DNA of 64,000 bases from Crocinitomix algicola. Its GTDB lineage: Bacteria > Bacteroidota > Bacteroidia > Flavobacteriales_D > Crocinitomicaceae. Shown here piece by piece: positions 36,357 through 44,694 of this stretch (positions within the stretch are counted from its first letter, which is position 1; every line of letters starts with the position of its first letter). Made by a program: the position numbers and the translations under genes. The stretch lies in NCBI RefSeq assembly GCF_001661595.2, contig NZ_LYPF02000020.1:48095-112094 (forward strand), given 5' to 3'. The notes beneath the pieces are model-generated. The model was not told the DNA's origin. It saw nothing but the letters and a program-made list of their open reading frames with translations, and did not search any database.

Positions 36357-37046
36357 ATGAAAAACATAGTTATTATTGGTGGAAGTCGTGGTATTGGAAG
36401 TGCTTTGGCAGAATCTCTAAGTCAATCACACAACGTACTTGTACTGGCTAGAAGTGTCGAGAAACTTGTCGACTTAAAGAAAAAATGCAACACAGGCAAT
36501 TTGAAGTTTGGTACACTGGATTTAAAGGCAGAGAATCTAAAACAAACTTTACACAATTCTATTTCAGAATGTTTTGATTCTGTCGATGTACTCATAAATA
36601 ATGCAGGTTTCTTGATCAATAAGCCCGTGCTAGAATTGACGCCTGACGAAATAAACACAACTTTGCAAACCAATGTATCTGGCTTACTACAATCCTGCCA
36701 AGTTACAATCCCCTTTATGACAAACGGTGGACACATCGTAAACACTGGTTCTATGGGAGGATTTCAAGGAAGTTCAAAGTTTCCAGGTTTATCAATTTAT
36801 AGTGCTTCAAAATCTGCGGTCGCTGGTCTATCCGAATGCCTTGCTGAAGAATTAAAAGAACTAGATATCCAAGTTAATTGTCTTGCGTTAGGTGCGGTTC
36901 AAACAGAAATGTTGGAAGAAGCTTTTCCAGGTTACCAAGCTCCAATAACTGCCCAAGAAATGGCTGAATTTATTGCTGACTTCAGTTTAAACGCGAATAA
37001 ATGGATCAACGGCAAAGTTATTCCAGTATCAATTTCAACACCTTAA
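36357..37046 (+). CDS. Short-chain dehydrogenase/reductase
   Basis: 229 residues. The NAD(P) motif GGSRGIGSA, the NNAG motif (LINNAGFLINKP), a serine at NTGSMGGF and the catalytic Tyr-Lys pair in YSASKSAVAG define a classical SDR. The ending is short, with no long substrate lid. The substrate is unknown. A -7-like TAATTTTG starts 12 bases before the ATG, close enough to suggest a leaderless or near-leaderless message. The MOSC gene begins on the next base after its stop. Confidence 0.9.
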   Translation: MKNIVIIGGSRGIGSALAESLSQSHNVLVLARSVEKLVDLKKKCNTGNLKFGTLDLKAENLKQTLHNSISECFDSVDVLINNAGFLINKPVLELTPDEINTTLQTNVSGLLQSCQVTIPFMTNGGHIVNTGSMGGFQGSSKFPGLSIYSASKSAVAGLSECLAEELKELDIQVNCLALGAVQTEMLEEAFPGYQAPITAQEMAEFIADFSLNANKWINGKVIPVSISTP

Positions 37047-37679
37047 ATGAAAGTTCTTAGCGTAAACATTGGTGAAAAAAAGACCGTAGAATGGCGAGGT
37101 AAACAAGTAACAACAGGTATTTTTAAACGACCTGTAAACACTGCTATCTGGTTAGGTAAAACTGATGTTGTTAAAGACCATGTTATAGATCGCAAATACC
37201 ATGGTGGAATTGATAAAGCATGCTATATATACTCTGCGGACCATTATTCGTATTGGCGGAAAAAGTTTCCAGAGGTTGATCTTCATCCAGGTTTTTTTGG
37301 AGAAAATATTACAGTTGAAGGATTAAATGAAAGTCAAATTCAAATAGGCGATATTTTTCACCTCGGCGATGCTCGTGTTCAGGTTTCACAGCCTAGACAA
37401 CCATGTTTTAAACTTGGAATAAGGTTCGATACTCAAAAAATAATAAAATCATTTATTGCTGCTCCATTCCCAGGGATTTACGTTCGAGTTATTGAAGAAG
37501 GAGCTGTGAAAGCAGGTGATCAGATGCACCTATCAGAACGATTGCACGATTCAATTGGTTTGTTAGAGGTTTGGCACCTCCTATATGATAAAGAACCCAA
37601 TAAAGAGTTGCTTGAATTTGCTGTAGATTTTCAGCACCTCGCTGATTCTTGCAAAAAAGATTTAAGAAAGCGACTTTAA
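37047..37679 (+). CDS. MOSC-domain protein (YiiM-like)
   Basis: 210 residues. The MOSC signature is clear: VIDRKYHGGIDKACYIYSADH and the cysteine-bearing QPRQPCFKLGIRFDT, which places the conserved Cys. YiiM-type proteins reduce N-hydroxylated substrates using molybdenum cofactor, and MOSC domains bind a sulfurated pterin cofactor. Its role here is inference. It begins immediately after the SDR stop codon, so the two form a bicistronic unit, perhaps acting on the same detoxification substrate. Confidence 0.88.
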   Translation: MKVLSVNIGEKKTVEWRGKQVTTGIFKRPVNTAIWLGKTDVVKDHVIDRKYHGGIDKACYIYSADHYSYWRKKFPEVDLHPGFFGENITVEGLNESQIQIGDIFHLGDARVQVSQPRQPCFKLGIRFDTQKIIKSFIAAPFPGIYVRVIEEGAVKAGDQMHLSERLHDSIGLLEVWHLLYDKEPNKELLEFAVDFQHLADSCKKDLRKRL

Positions 37680-37705
37680 ATCTAAAATCACTTTCTTTCA
37701 AAAAA

Positions 37706-39706
37706 TTAATAAGCGATTAAACGCAAGAGTTTCTCTTCAAATCGCTCTTTTGGCATAAAGTTTAACTCTAAATTACCATCAAACGGGACAGGTGTATCTA
37801 AACTACCTTCCCTCATAATTGGTGCATCTAAATAATCAAAACAATGTTCAGCTATTAATGCTGAAATCTCACCACCAATTCCTCCAGTTAGGCAATCTTC
37901 GTGCAATAAAAGTACACGGCCAGTTTTTTTGACAGCAGCATAAACTGCATCCAAATCTAGAGGAAGTAAAGTTCGCAAATCTAATATCTCAACATCCAAC
38001 CCGTGCTTCTCCACAACTTCTACAGCCCAATGAACGCCCATTCCATAAGTTATAACAGTGGCAGTTCCCCCTGTTTTAACCGTATTGGCTTTACCAATCT
38101 CTAATGTATAATAGTCGTCATTCACGTCTTCACGTATGCTTCGATACAGCCCTTTATGTTCAAAGAAAATAACAGGGTTTGGATCCTCTATTGCCGCCGC
38201 TAACAATCCTTTAGCTTCACTGGGGCTAGAAGGGTAAACCACTTTTAATCCTGGTGTATGCGTAAACCAAGCTTCATTGCTTTGCGAGTGAAAAGGACCA
38301 GCAGCAGAACCACCTCCTGTAGGCATTCTAACCACAACGTCCGCATTTTCACCCCATCGATAATGAAGTTTTGCTAAGTTATTTACTATTTGATTAAAAC
38401 CAACTGTTACGAAATCAGCGAACTGCATCTCCATTACCGCTTTCATTCCATTAATTGATAAGCCTAAAGATGCTCCAATAATTGCCGATTCACAAATTGG
38501 CGTATTTCTCACCCGATCTTTACCAAACTGTTCTACAAACCCTTCTGTTACTTTAAATACCCCTCCATATTCAGCAATGTCTTGCCCCATAACAATTAAA
38601 TCATCATGCTTTTCCATTGCTTGTTTTAGTCCATCGGAAATGGCGTCAACAAACCTTTTTTCAGTTTTAGCACTTGAATTAGGAGTGATAATTTTAGGTT
38701 GATAAGGTGCGTAAACATCACTTATCTCAACTTGCGTATTCGGCGTAATGTTCGGTTCAGCATAAGCAATTTCAAGTTCATCTTGAATTTCCTTCTTTAT
38801 TCCTTTTCGAATTTCATCAACTTTATCTTGCGAAAGAATATTTTGATCAATTAAATATTTTTCATAGTTATCAACCGGATCCTTTTTCGCCCATTCATCC
38901 TGAATACCATCCGGATAATATTTCGTACCAGATGCCTCTTCATGTCCTCGCATTCTAAAGGTTACGCACTCCAATAAAAAAGGTCGAGGTTTTTCTCTGA
39001 GCGAAGAAGATATTTGTTGAATAGCATGGTAAACTTCCAAAATATTATTCCCATCGATTTGAAAAGCATCGATCCCATAACCAATTCCTTTATCAACGAA
39101 TTGTTTACACCTAAATTGTTCATTCGAAGGAGTTGAAAGTCCCCATTGATTATTTTCAACGAGAAAGATCACTGGAATATCCCAAACAGCAGCAACATTC
39201 AGCGCTTCATGAAAATCGCCTTCACTTGCACCTCCGTCACCGGTAATCGCGAGTGAAACTTTTTGTTCACCTTTCAGCTTGTGTGCTAAGGCAATACCTG
39301 AACCTACTGCCAATTGAGGTCCGAGATGAGAAATCATTCCAACTAAATGATGTTCTTTTGTGCCAAAATGAAATGAACGATCACGACCTTTTGTGAACCC
39401 CGTCATTTTACCTTGAAATTGCGCGAACAATCGGTTTAACGGAATTTCACGAGATGTAAAAACACCCAAGTTACGATGCATTGGTAAGATATACTCATCT
39501 TGATCCAATCCCAAACCAACACCAACTGAAATTCCTTCCTGTCCCCATCCTGAAAACCATTTTGAAATTTTACCTTGTCGAAGGAGGATTAACATTTTCT
39601 CTTCAATCAAACGGGGTTTAACCAGTGCTTTGTATATCCTAATCAACTCATCATCAGTCAAGTTTTTTCTATCGTATTCTATATATTGTTTTTTAAGCAC
39701 TGTCAT
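37706..39706 (-). CDS. 2-oxoacid dehydrogenase E1, fused alpha and beta subunits
   Basis: 666 residues, a fusion of two polypeptides that are separate in many bacteria. The alpha part (about 1-330) has the thiamine diphosphate motif GDGGASEGDFHEALN with ENNQWGLST. The beta part (about 350-666) has VMGQDIAEYGGVF, GLSINGMKAVMEMQFAD and a C-terminal GVHWAVEVVEKHGLD. It decarboxylates a 2-oxoacid and passes the acyl group to E2 lipoate. Branched-chain or pyruvate specificity cannot be told by eye. E2 and E3 genes are not adjacent. It is a single gene. Confidence 0.88.
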   Translation of the reverse strand: MTVLKKQYIEYDRKNLTDDELIRIYKALVKPRLIEEKMLILLRQGKISKWFSGWGQEGISVGVGLGLDQDEYILPMHRNLGVFTSREIPLNRLFAQFQGKMTGFTKGRDRSFHFGTKEHHLVGMISHLGPQLAVGSGIALAHKLKGEQKVSLAITGDGGASEGDFHEALNVAAVWDIPVIFLVENNQWGLSTPSNEQFRCKQFVDKGIGYGIDAFQIDGNNILEVYHAIQQISSSLREKPRPFLLECVTFRMRGHEEASGTKYYPDGIQDEWAKKDPVDNYEKYLIDQNILSQDKVDEIRKGIKKEIQDELEIAYAEPNITPNTQVEISDVYAPYQPKIITPNSSAKTEKRFVDAISDGLKQAMEKHDDLIVMGQDIAEYGGVFKVTEGFVEQFGKDRVRNTPICESAIIGASLGLSINGMKAVMEMQFADFVTVGFNQIVNNLAKLHYRWGENADVVVRMPTGGGSAAGPFHSQSNEAWFTHTPGLKVVYPSSPSEAKGLLAAAIEDPNPVIFFEHKGLYRSIREDVNDDYYTLEIGKANTVKTGGTATVITYGMGVHWAVEVVEKHGLDVEILDLRTLLPLDLDAVYAAVKKTGRVLLLHEDCLTGGIGGEISALIAEHCFDYLDAPIMREGSLDTPVPFDGNLELNFMPKERFEEKLLRLIAY

Positions 39707-39817
39707 CTTGTAAATTGATAATAATAAAGTATCAAATTTATAAGATAAAATGGAAGAATCGTTAATGAATTAACAGAAAAATTATCATTTGAAACCAAGT
39801 GTTGAACCTAGGTTATC

Positions 39818-41617
39818 TTATTCTTCATTTTTGAAGTTAAAACTTGCTCCAACCATTACATAAGGCGCAGTAAAGCTAGTTTTAGTAAAGTCTTTGGCTT
39901 TTCCGTCTAGTTTCCAATATTTTCCTGACGCATCAAAGGCATACCCAGCTTTTGCATTCAAACTAATAACGGGCAATGTTAGGCGAAATTGAACATTTGG
40001 ATCAATTGTAAAGATGTCATTTCGATAAACGCTAATGTTTTTATTATCAATTTGAATCAAATTCGGGTCCCCTCCTATTTGCTCTTCCAATAATTTCATT
40101 TGTCCATAACCAAGATCCAGTCCAAAAGCAGCTAAAAAATATTTATTACCTACTGGATAACTGCCACCAAAAGTCACGTTAAAACCACTTAGTTGAAAGC
40201 GGTCTCCGTTTGATATTGCAGGGTAATAAATAAAAGAAAATGATTGTCCCGACTCTCTTAATATCATATAATCAGCAGAAAAACCGTAAGTTAACATCCG
40301 AGCATCGAACGAATTTGCTCCAATATCCGCTAATGCAAAGTTTAAACTACTTATTTTATTAAAATAGCTATTCCCAATCCAAGCACCAAGATGAATTTCT
40401 TCAATTCGGTTCCCCCAATCATAATAGTTATCCTCATCTGCTTTTGCATTTGATAGAATAACAAATGGTAAATCATGATAAAATCCGTCTATCACATGAT
40501 TCCCTTCTAAATAAGCCAAGTCAATTATATAAGATTCATCAGTATTTAAATACTGTTCTTCAAAGTCCATATTCTCAATCATTTCTTTATCCATTCTTTT
40601 AGAATTGGCATAAAGAATTGGGATGACTAAAACTCTATTATTCAAGTCGGGATTGATATCGTTAATTCGATTAGCTATTGAATTCATATAATAATCATAG
40701 CAATACCTCGCTTTTTGATCTTTATGAAGATGACAACGTCCAAATTGACCATAAAATTTACCTGTAGGATCATTCTTATAAACCCTCTCAAATTCATCGG
40801 ACATGTATCTTTCTCGAATAATTGGGGATTTTATATCGCCTATTTTTTCGGTCATAAACCACTCTTGGCCCACTTCCATCCCGTCCAGTATCGCATAAAA
40901 TAAGCTGCTATCCTGACCAAGAGCCACACTTAGACTTTTCTGATTTTCTTTTGCACCTATAATTATTGATTTCAGCGAACTCCATGCACTAACTTCGCCA
41001 AACTGAAATGAAAAATCTTTTGATTGATCAGTGTAAAAAGTTGCAGGTCCTTCTCTTTTTGCTTTGCTCGTTGCCAATGCCTTAATCTGCTCAAAAACCT
41101 CTCCGCCTTCCACACGGTTGCTGAGGGTATCAACCATTTCATTTAACGCATAAATCGAAAATGCAGGAAAACGCTCTATATCAATCCCGTGAACCCATAT
41201 TTTGCTACTATCTGGTAAATTCTTATTATACGTTTGTAAGTCTACAACGAGGTCATAAAATGCTCCGTAAAAAATATCTTTTAAATAATGTAAATGGGTT
41301 TGTTTATCATGGATAATAATTTGGTTAATGATATATGATAAACCAGGACTTTGTTCAAAAATAAAATGATTTACGTCATGATTTTGATGTAAATACTTAA
41401 GAAATTTGAATTGAAACTCGGAATTAAAAGTGGCAAACCGGTGATTTTCGCCCGTAAAATAAACCTGATATTTAGACAAAGTATCAGATAAGATTTCAAA
41501 CTCTTCTTGGGATTCAGCATCCAGGTCAATACGACTGGGGTTAATTTGTCCAAATGAGAAACTGCTAATAAAAAGTAGTATAAAAAGAGAAGTGTAGTAA
41601 AAGTGTTTATTTGCCAT
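39818..41617 (-). CDS. Secreted EreA/ChaN-like domain with C-terminal beta barrel
   Basis: 599 residues from ATG 41617, where the signal peptide begins (MANKHFYYTSLFILLF). The frame opens 87 bases earlier at a GTG with no signal-like sequence. After the signal, the motif YFTGENHRFATFNSEFQF, followed by FIFEQSPGLSY, resembles the early Gly-Glu-x-His and Glu motifs of erythromycin-esterase/TIKI/ChaN-like folds. The last 160 residues are repeated Gly/Tyr/Phe strands (NVTFGGSYPVGNKYFLAAFG) that look like an outer-membrane barrel. A fusion of this kind is unusual. The function is unknown and the family call is weak. Confidence 0.5.
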   Translation of the reverse strand: MANKHFYYTSLFILLFISSFSFGQINPSRIDLDAESQEEFEILSDTLSKYQVYFTGENHRFATFNSEFQFKFLKYLHQNHDVNHFIFEQSPGLSYIINQIIIHDKQTHLHYLKDIFYGAFYDLVVDLQTYNKNLPDSSKIWVHGIDIERFPAFSIYALNEMVDTLSNRVEGGEVFEQIKALATSKAKREGPATFYTDQSKDFSFQFGEVSAWSSLKSIIIGAKENQKSLSVALGQDSSLFYAILDGMEVGQEWFMTEKIGDIKSPIIRERYMSDEFERVYKNDPTGKFYGQFGRCHLHKDQKARYCYDYYMNSIANRINDINPDLNNRVLVIPILYANSKRMDKEMIENMDFEEQYLNTDESYIIDLAYLEGNHVIDGFYHDLPFVILSNAKADEDNYYDWGNRIEEIHLGAWIGNSYFNKISSLNFALADIGANSFDARMLTYGFSADYMILRESGQSFSFIYYPAISNGDRFQLSGFNVTFGGSYPVGNKYFLAAFGLDLGYGQMKLLEEQIGGDPNLIQIDNKNISVYRNDIFTIDPNVQFRLTLPVISLNAKAGYAFDASGKYWKLDGKAKDFTKTSFTAPYVMVGASFNFKNEE

Positions 41618-41680
41618 AAAGGGAAAACGTAAAAAATTGCAATTTATCGTAGTAATTACTGCGCGATGATTTTTGGTTAT

Positions 41681-41724
41681 AAAAAAACTGTCTCCAACTC
41701 GCACGATGCAAATTTGGAGACAGT
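41681..41724 (-). terminator. Terminator of the PspA operon
   Basis: ACTGTCTCCAA (41687-41697) and TTGGAGACAGT (41714-41724) form an 11-bp stem with a 16-base loop. The A-run at 41681-41687 is a U-run on the minus strand. It lies just past the PspA-like stop. Confidence 0.85.
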
Positions 41725-41749
41725 AGAATAAAATTTTATCAAAGCAAAG

Positions 41750-42454
41750 TTACATTCCCATTTTAGCTTTAAGTGCTGCTAAACTATCAGCAGCTTTTAC
41801 TTCTGCTGATCCTGAATCAAGTGCCTTGTCAATTTCTTGATCAATAGACGTGTTTTCTCCAGCAATATCCGCATAAGATTCTGCTAGCGCCTCTTCTTGA
41901 TCAACCTTTTCTTTCATGCGTTCCAACATTGAAACAGTACTTGTTGAATCAATATCCGCAAGTTGTTTATTAATATTTTTTGTCGCTTTTGAAACCTTCG
42001 CCCTTGCTTTTAGTGTTTTAAGTTCTACTTCATACTTTTTGACATTAGAACGTAAGGTTTTAATATTCGCATCAAGTTTATTGACATTTGCTTCAAACTT
42101 TTGTTGATTGGCGCGATTTGTTGCAGCATTAGCGATATGTGCCTCTTTTTGCACCAAACATTCACTAGCTAAACGATCTGCCTCCTCCATTGAAATTTCA
42201 CCTTTCTCAGCTCTTTTCAATAATAAGATGGCCTTTTTCTCATAGTCTTTCGCTTTTTCAGTATCTGCGTCTGCATCGTTTCTCGCACGAATTGCAAGTG
42301 CTTTCACTTCAGCCAAGGCTTCGAGAGCTTTACTTAAATCACTTTTTAAATCACGGATTCCTTGTTCCGTCATCTTAATCGGATCTTCTAATTTGTCAAC
42401 AAGCGAGTTTGCTTCTGCTGAACCGATTCGAAATAATCTTCTAAAAATATTCAT
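41750..42454 (-). CDS. PspA/IM30-family membrane-stress protein
   Basis: 234 residues, almost entirely helical and charged. It begins MNIFRRLFRIGSAEANSLVD, with the amphipathic N-terminal helix that binds membranes, followed by DPIKMTEQGIRDL and long Lys/Glu coiled coil to the end. This is the ESCRT-III-like PspA/IM30 family that protects stressed membranes. PspB, PspC and PspF are absent. The upstream neighbour on the strand is a 130-residue protein 11 bases away, and the two share a transcript. Confidence 0.88.
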   Translation of the reverse strand: MNIFRRLFRIGSAEANSLVDKLEDPIKMTEQGIRDLKSDLSKALEALAEVKALAIRARNDADADTEKAKDYEKKAILLLKRAEKGEISMEEADRLASECLVQKEAHIANAATNRANQQKFEANVNKLDANIKTLRSNVKKYEVELKTLKARAKVSKATKNINKQLADIDSTSTVSMLERMKEKVDQEEALAESYADIAGENTSIDQEIDKALDSGSAEVKAADSLAALKAKMGM

Positions 42455-42465
42455 CTTACTTATTT

Positions 42466-42858
42466 TTAATTTTTTGAGAATTGGATAATCTGTTCTGTGT
42501 ATTCACTCAATAATAGAATGAGTGAAGTTAAACTTCCTTCAAGCTCATTTAAATCGAGACTTTCTACTTGCAAAGTATCTCTAAAGATAACCTTTGAACC
42601 AGAATCATCAAGTGCAAATGCACCATGAACGATATCTCTATTCTTTTTCAATAATTCTCTCGTCACTTCAGCTGTTTCCCCGTGTAAATCAAACAAATAT
42701 TGCTCAATAATCAAAATGGGGTCAGCAATCCCAATTAAAACATTTTGTATTCCATCTTCTTGCGATTCAATTACAAAGATTTCATTCTCCTTGTCTTCTT
42801 TTACAATGGAATATTCTAGCTCAAGCAGATATTCTCTAACTTTATCAAAGTGACTCAT
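42466..42858 (-). CDS. YbjN/CesT-like small protein upstream of PspA
   Basis: 130 residues, without signal peptide or membrane segment. The pattern KVREYLLELEYSIVKE, then a beta sheet (NEIFVIESQEDGIQNVLIGI) and helix (LLKKNRDIVHGAFALDD), resembles the YbjN or type III secretion chaperone (CesT) fold by eye. The assignment is tentative. It is 11 bases upstream of the PspA-like gene, so it may act with it in membrane-stress control, perhaps binding PspA. Confidence 0.6.
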   Translation of the reverse strand: MSHFDKVREYLLELEYSIVKEDKENEIFVIESQEDGIQNVLIGIADPILIIEQYLFDLHGETAEVTRELLKKNRDIVHGAFALDDSGSKVIFRDTLQVESLDLNELEGSLTSLILLLSEYTEQIIQFSKN

Positions 42859-43064
42859 AATATTTTACAGTTTTTACTTTTAATTCTACCAAATATAAAT
42901 AATTCTTTTATTCTTTTTAAACCTACTCGTAAATTTATAAAGGTGGAGAATTATTCGATATAAACAGCAGATTTTTTGTTAATTTCATGCGTTATATAAT
43001 TCAAATTCATTCAAATATACTAATAAAATTAGCTAAAAACTAATTTAAATGGTTTTATTCAATT

Positions 43065-43397
43065 ATGAAAAGAACTTTACTCGCAAAAAATTTTAAAAAA
43101 TTACGTCTCTTTAAAGGTCTAAATCAAAATGATTTTGCGGCTTTATTCGACTTGACAAGGTCAAGTATTGGTGCGTATGAAGAAGGCAGAGCAGAACCAA
43201 AATTAGAGACATTAATTAAAATATCTTCCCACTTTAAACTTCCGTTAGATGAATTGGTTAAAAATGAGTTAACAGTGAATAAAATAGCCGGTTTTAAACT
43301 GCCCAAAATTGACGAAAGTGAAATTCAAGAACTGCACACAAAAATTGACGAATTGACTAAAAAAATTGATGATTTAAGTCAAAAACTTAACCGTTAA
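43065..43397 (+). CDS. XRE-family HTH regulator with C-terminal coiled coil
   Basis: 110 residues. An XRE helix-turn-helix (about 7-60: NFKKLRLFKGLNQNDFAALF, then SIGAYEEGRAEPKLET) is followed by a coiled coil of about 35 residues with heptad Leu/Ile (ELHTKIDELTKKIDDLSQKL). The family binds DNA as a dimer. It is 5 bases upstream of the PLD-like gene and probably autoregulates the five-gene unit that follows. Target sites were not recognised. Confidence 0.88.
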   Translation: MKRTLLAKNFKKLRLFKGLNQNDFAALFDLTRSSIGAYEEGRAEPKLETLIKISSHFKLPLDELVKNELTVNKIAGFKLPKIDESEIQELHTKIDELTKKIDDLSQKLNR

Positions 43398-43402
43398 ATA
43401 AT

Positions 43403-44095
43403 ATGAATTTGAAAGAAGATGTCATTGACTTAATTGACCAATCAATAGCTGATAATTTTCTCGATAAAAGAGAGAAGAAAAAAATTAAAGAAGCTCTAAA
43501 GACGCTAAATCCCGACAAACGGATTAGTGATTTTCTTAGAAGTCAACTTTTTGATATTGCAAAAAATCGTGTTAACAATGAAAACTATCTTGAAGTCATC
43601 AATTGGATAGAGGGAATTAATAAATTGATTTTGGCCGCAAACAAATACGAAGTACAACAAGAAAGTGTTTATTTCTCTCCCGGTGAAGAATGTTTACAAG
43701 CGATTTTAATGCATATTAAGTCAAGTGTAAACCGTATTAAAATATGTCTTTTTACCATTTCAGATGATCGCATTTCAGAAGCATTAATTACTAAACACAA
43801 CCATGGTGTAATGGTTCTAGTAATTACGGACAATGACAAACTATTCGACAAAGGTTCGGATATTGAAACATTAAAATCTGCAGGAATAGCTGTAAGGATT
43901 GACAATACTGATAGTCATATGCATCATAAATTCGCTTTATTCGATGACACCATCACATTAACTGGCAGCTATAATTGGACAAGAAGCGCAGAACGATATA
44001 ATCATGAGAATATTTTAATAACCGATTCGAAAAAGGTTGCACGCGAGTTCGACAGAGAATTTAATCAATTATGGAAGCAATTTCCCGAATTATAA
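43403..44095 (+). CDS. Single-HKD phospholipase-D-superfamily protein
   Basis: 230 residues. The first 95 are helical and charged, without a known family. The second half is a PLD domain with one HKD motif: HHKFALFDDTITLTGSYNW (His-x-Lys-x4-Asp). Proteins with a single HKD work as dimers and are often endonucleases (Nuc type), though phosphatidyl hydrolysis is also possible. No signal peptide is present, so it should be cytoplasmic. It lies between an XRE regulator and a thioredoxin-like gene, with gaps of 5 and 4 bases. A defence or repair role would be speculation. Confidence 0.82.
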   Translation: MNLKEDVIDLIDQSIADNFLDKREKKKIKEALKTLNPDKRISDFLRSQLFDIAKNRVNNENYLEVINWIEGINKLILAANKYEVQQESVYFSPGEECLQAILMHIKSSVNRIKICLFTISDDRISEALITKHNHGVMVLVITDNDKLFDKGSDIETLKSAGIAVRIDNTDSHMHHKFALFDDTITLTGSYNWTRSAERYNHENILITDSKKVAREFDREFNQLWKQFPEL

Positions 44096-44099
44096 ATTA

Positions 44100-44657
44100 A
44101 TGAAAGAAAAAATAAAAAAACATTGGTCAACTGTACTGCTTGGGATCATCGTTCTTATTCTACTGGTTCCTTCTTGGCGAGTTAGTTTCCAAGGATGGAT
44201 ACAAGGGTTTATGGCAAACGATATTGCCTTTGAACGTAATTTAGAAGAAGAAATACCGGCGCAAATAATGAATCAATGGACAATTCAAGACCTCAAACAA
44301 AACGAATTCGAATTTAACCATTTTACTGATCGTCCTATACTGCTTTCTTTTTGGGCAACTTGGTGTCCTCCTTGTCGGGTAGAATTGAAGGAATTGGCAA
44401 AATTAAATGAAGAACTTGGAGATAAGATTCACATTATAGCGGTTTCGGAAGAAGCTTTTAATACCGTTGTAAATTCAGGACTAGGTGAAACATACCCCTT
44501 CTTGTATACCACTTCAGCCTATCCTAACATGTTTAACATCCAGTCCTACCCCAGCTTATTTATTCTAGACAAAGGTGGAATCATTATTAACAAGCACTTT
44601 GGTGCAGGAGGCTTGGACAACGAAAAAAACCGGTCATTTCTAAAAGCTTTAATTTAA
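44100..44657 (+). CDS. TlpA/ResA-like membrane-anchored thioredoxin
   Basis: 185 residues from ATG 44100, whose first base lies 4 bases after the PLD-like stop. One hydrophobic anchor (about 10-28) places a thioredoxin fold in the periplasm. The active site is WATWCPPCR, with the following ELKELAKLNEEL helix. A cis-proline is likely at IQSYPS. The family reduces periplasmic disulfides or helps cytochrome c maturation; the partner here is unknown. Shared transcription with a nuclease-like gene is unexplained. Confidence 0.88.
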   Translation: MKEKIKKHWSTVLLGIIVLILLVPSWRVSFQGWIQGFMANDIAFERNLEEEIPAQIMNQWTIQDLKQNEFEFNHFTDRPILLSFWATWCPPCRVELKELAKLNEELGDKIHIIAVSEEAFNTVVNSGLGETYPFLYTTSAYPNMFNIQSYPSLFILDKGGIIINKHFGAGGLDNEKNRSFLKALI

Positions 44658-44694
44658 AATGGATAGTTTTGCATTTTAATTCTACTCTTCTGAC

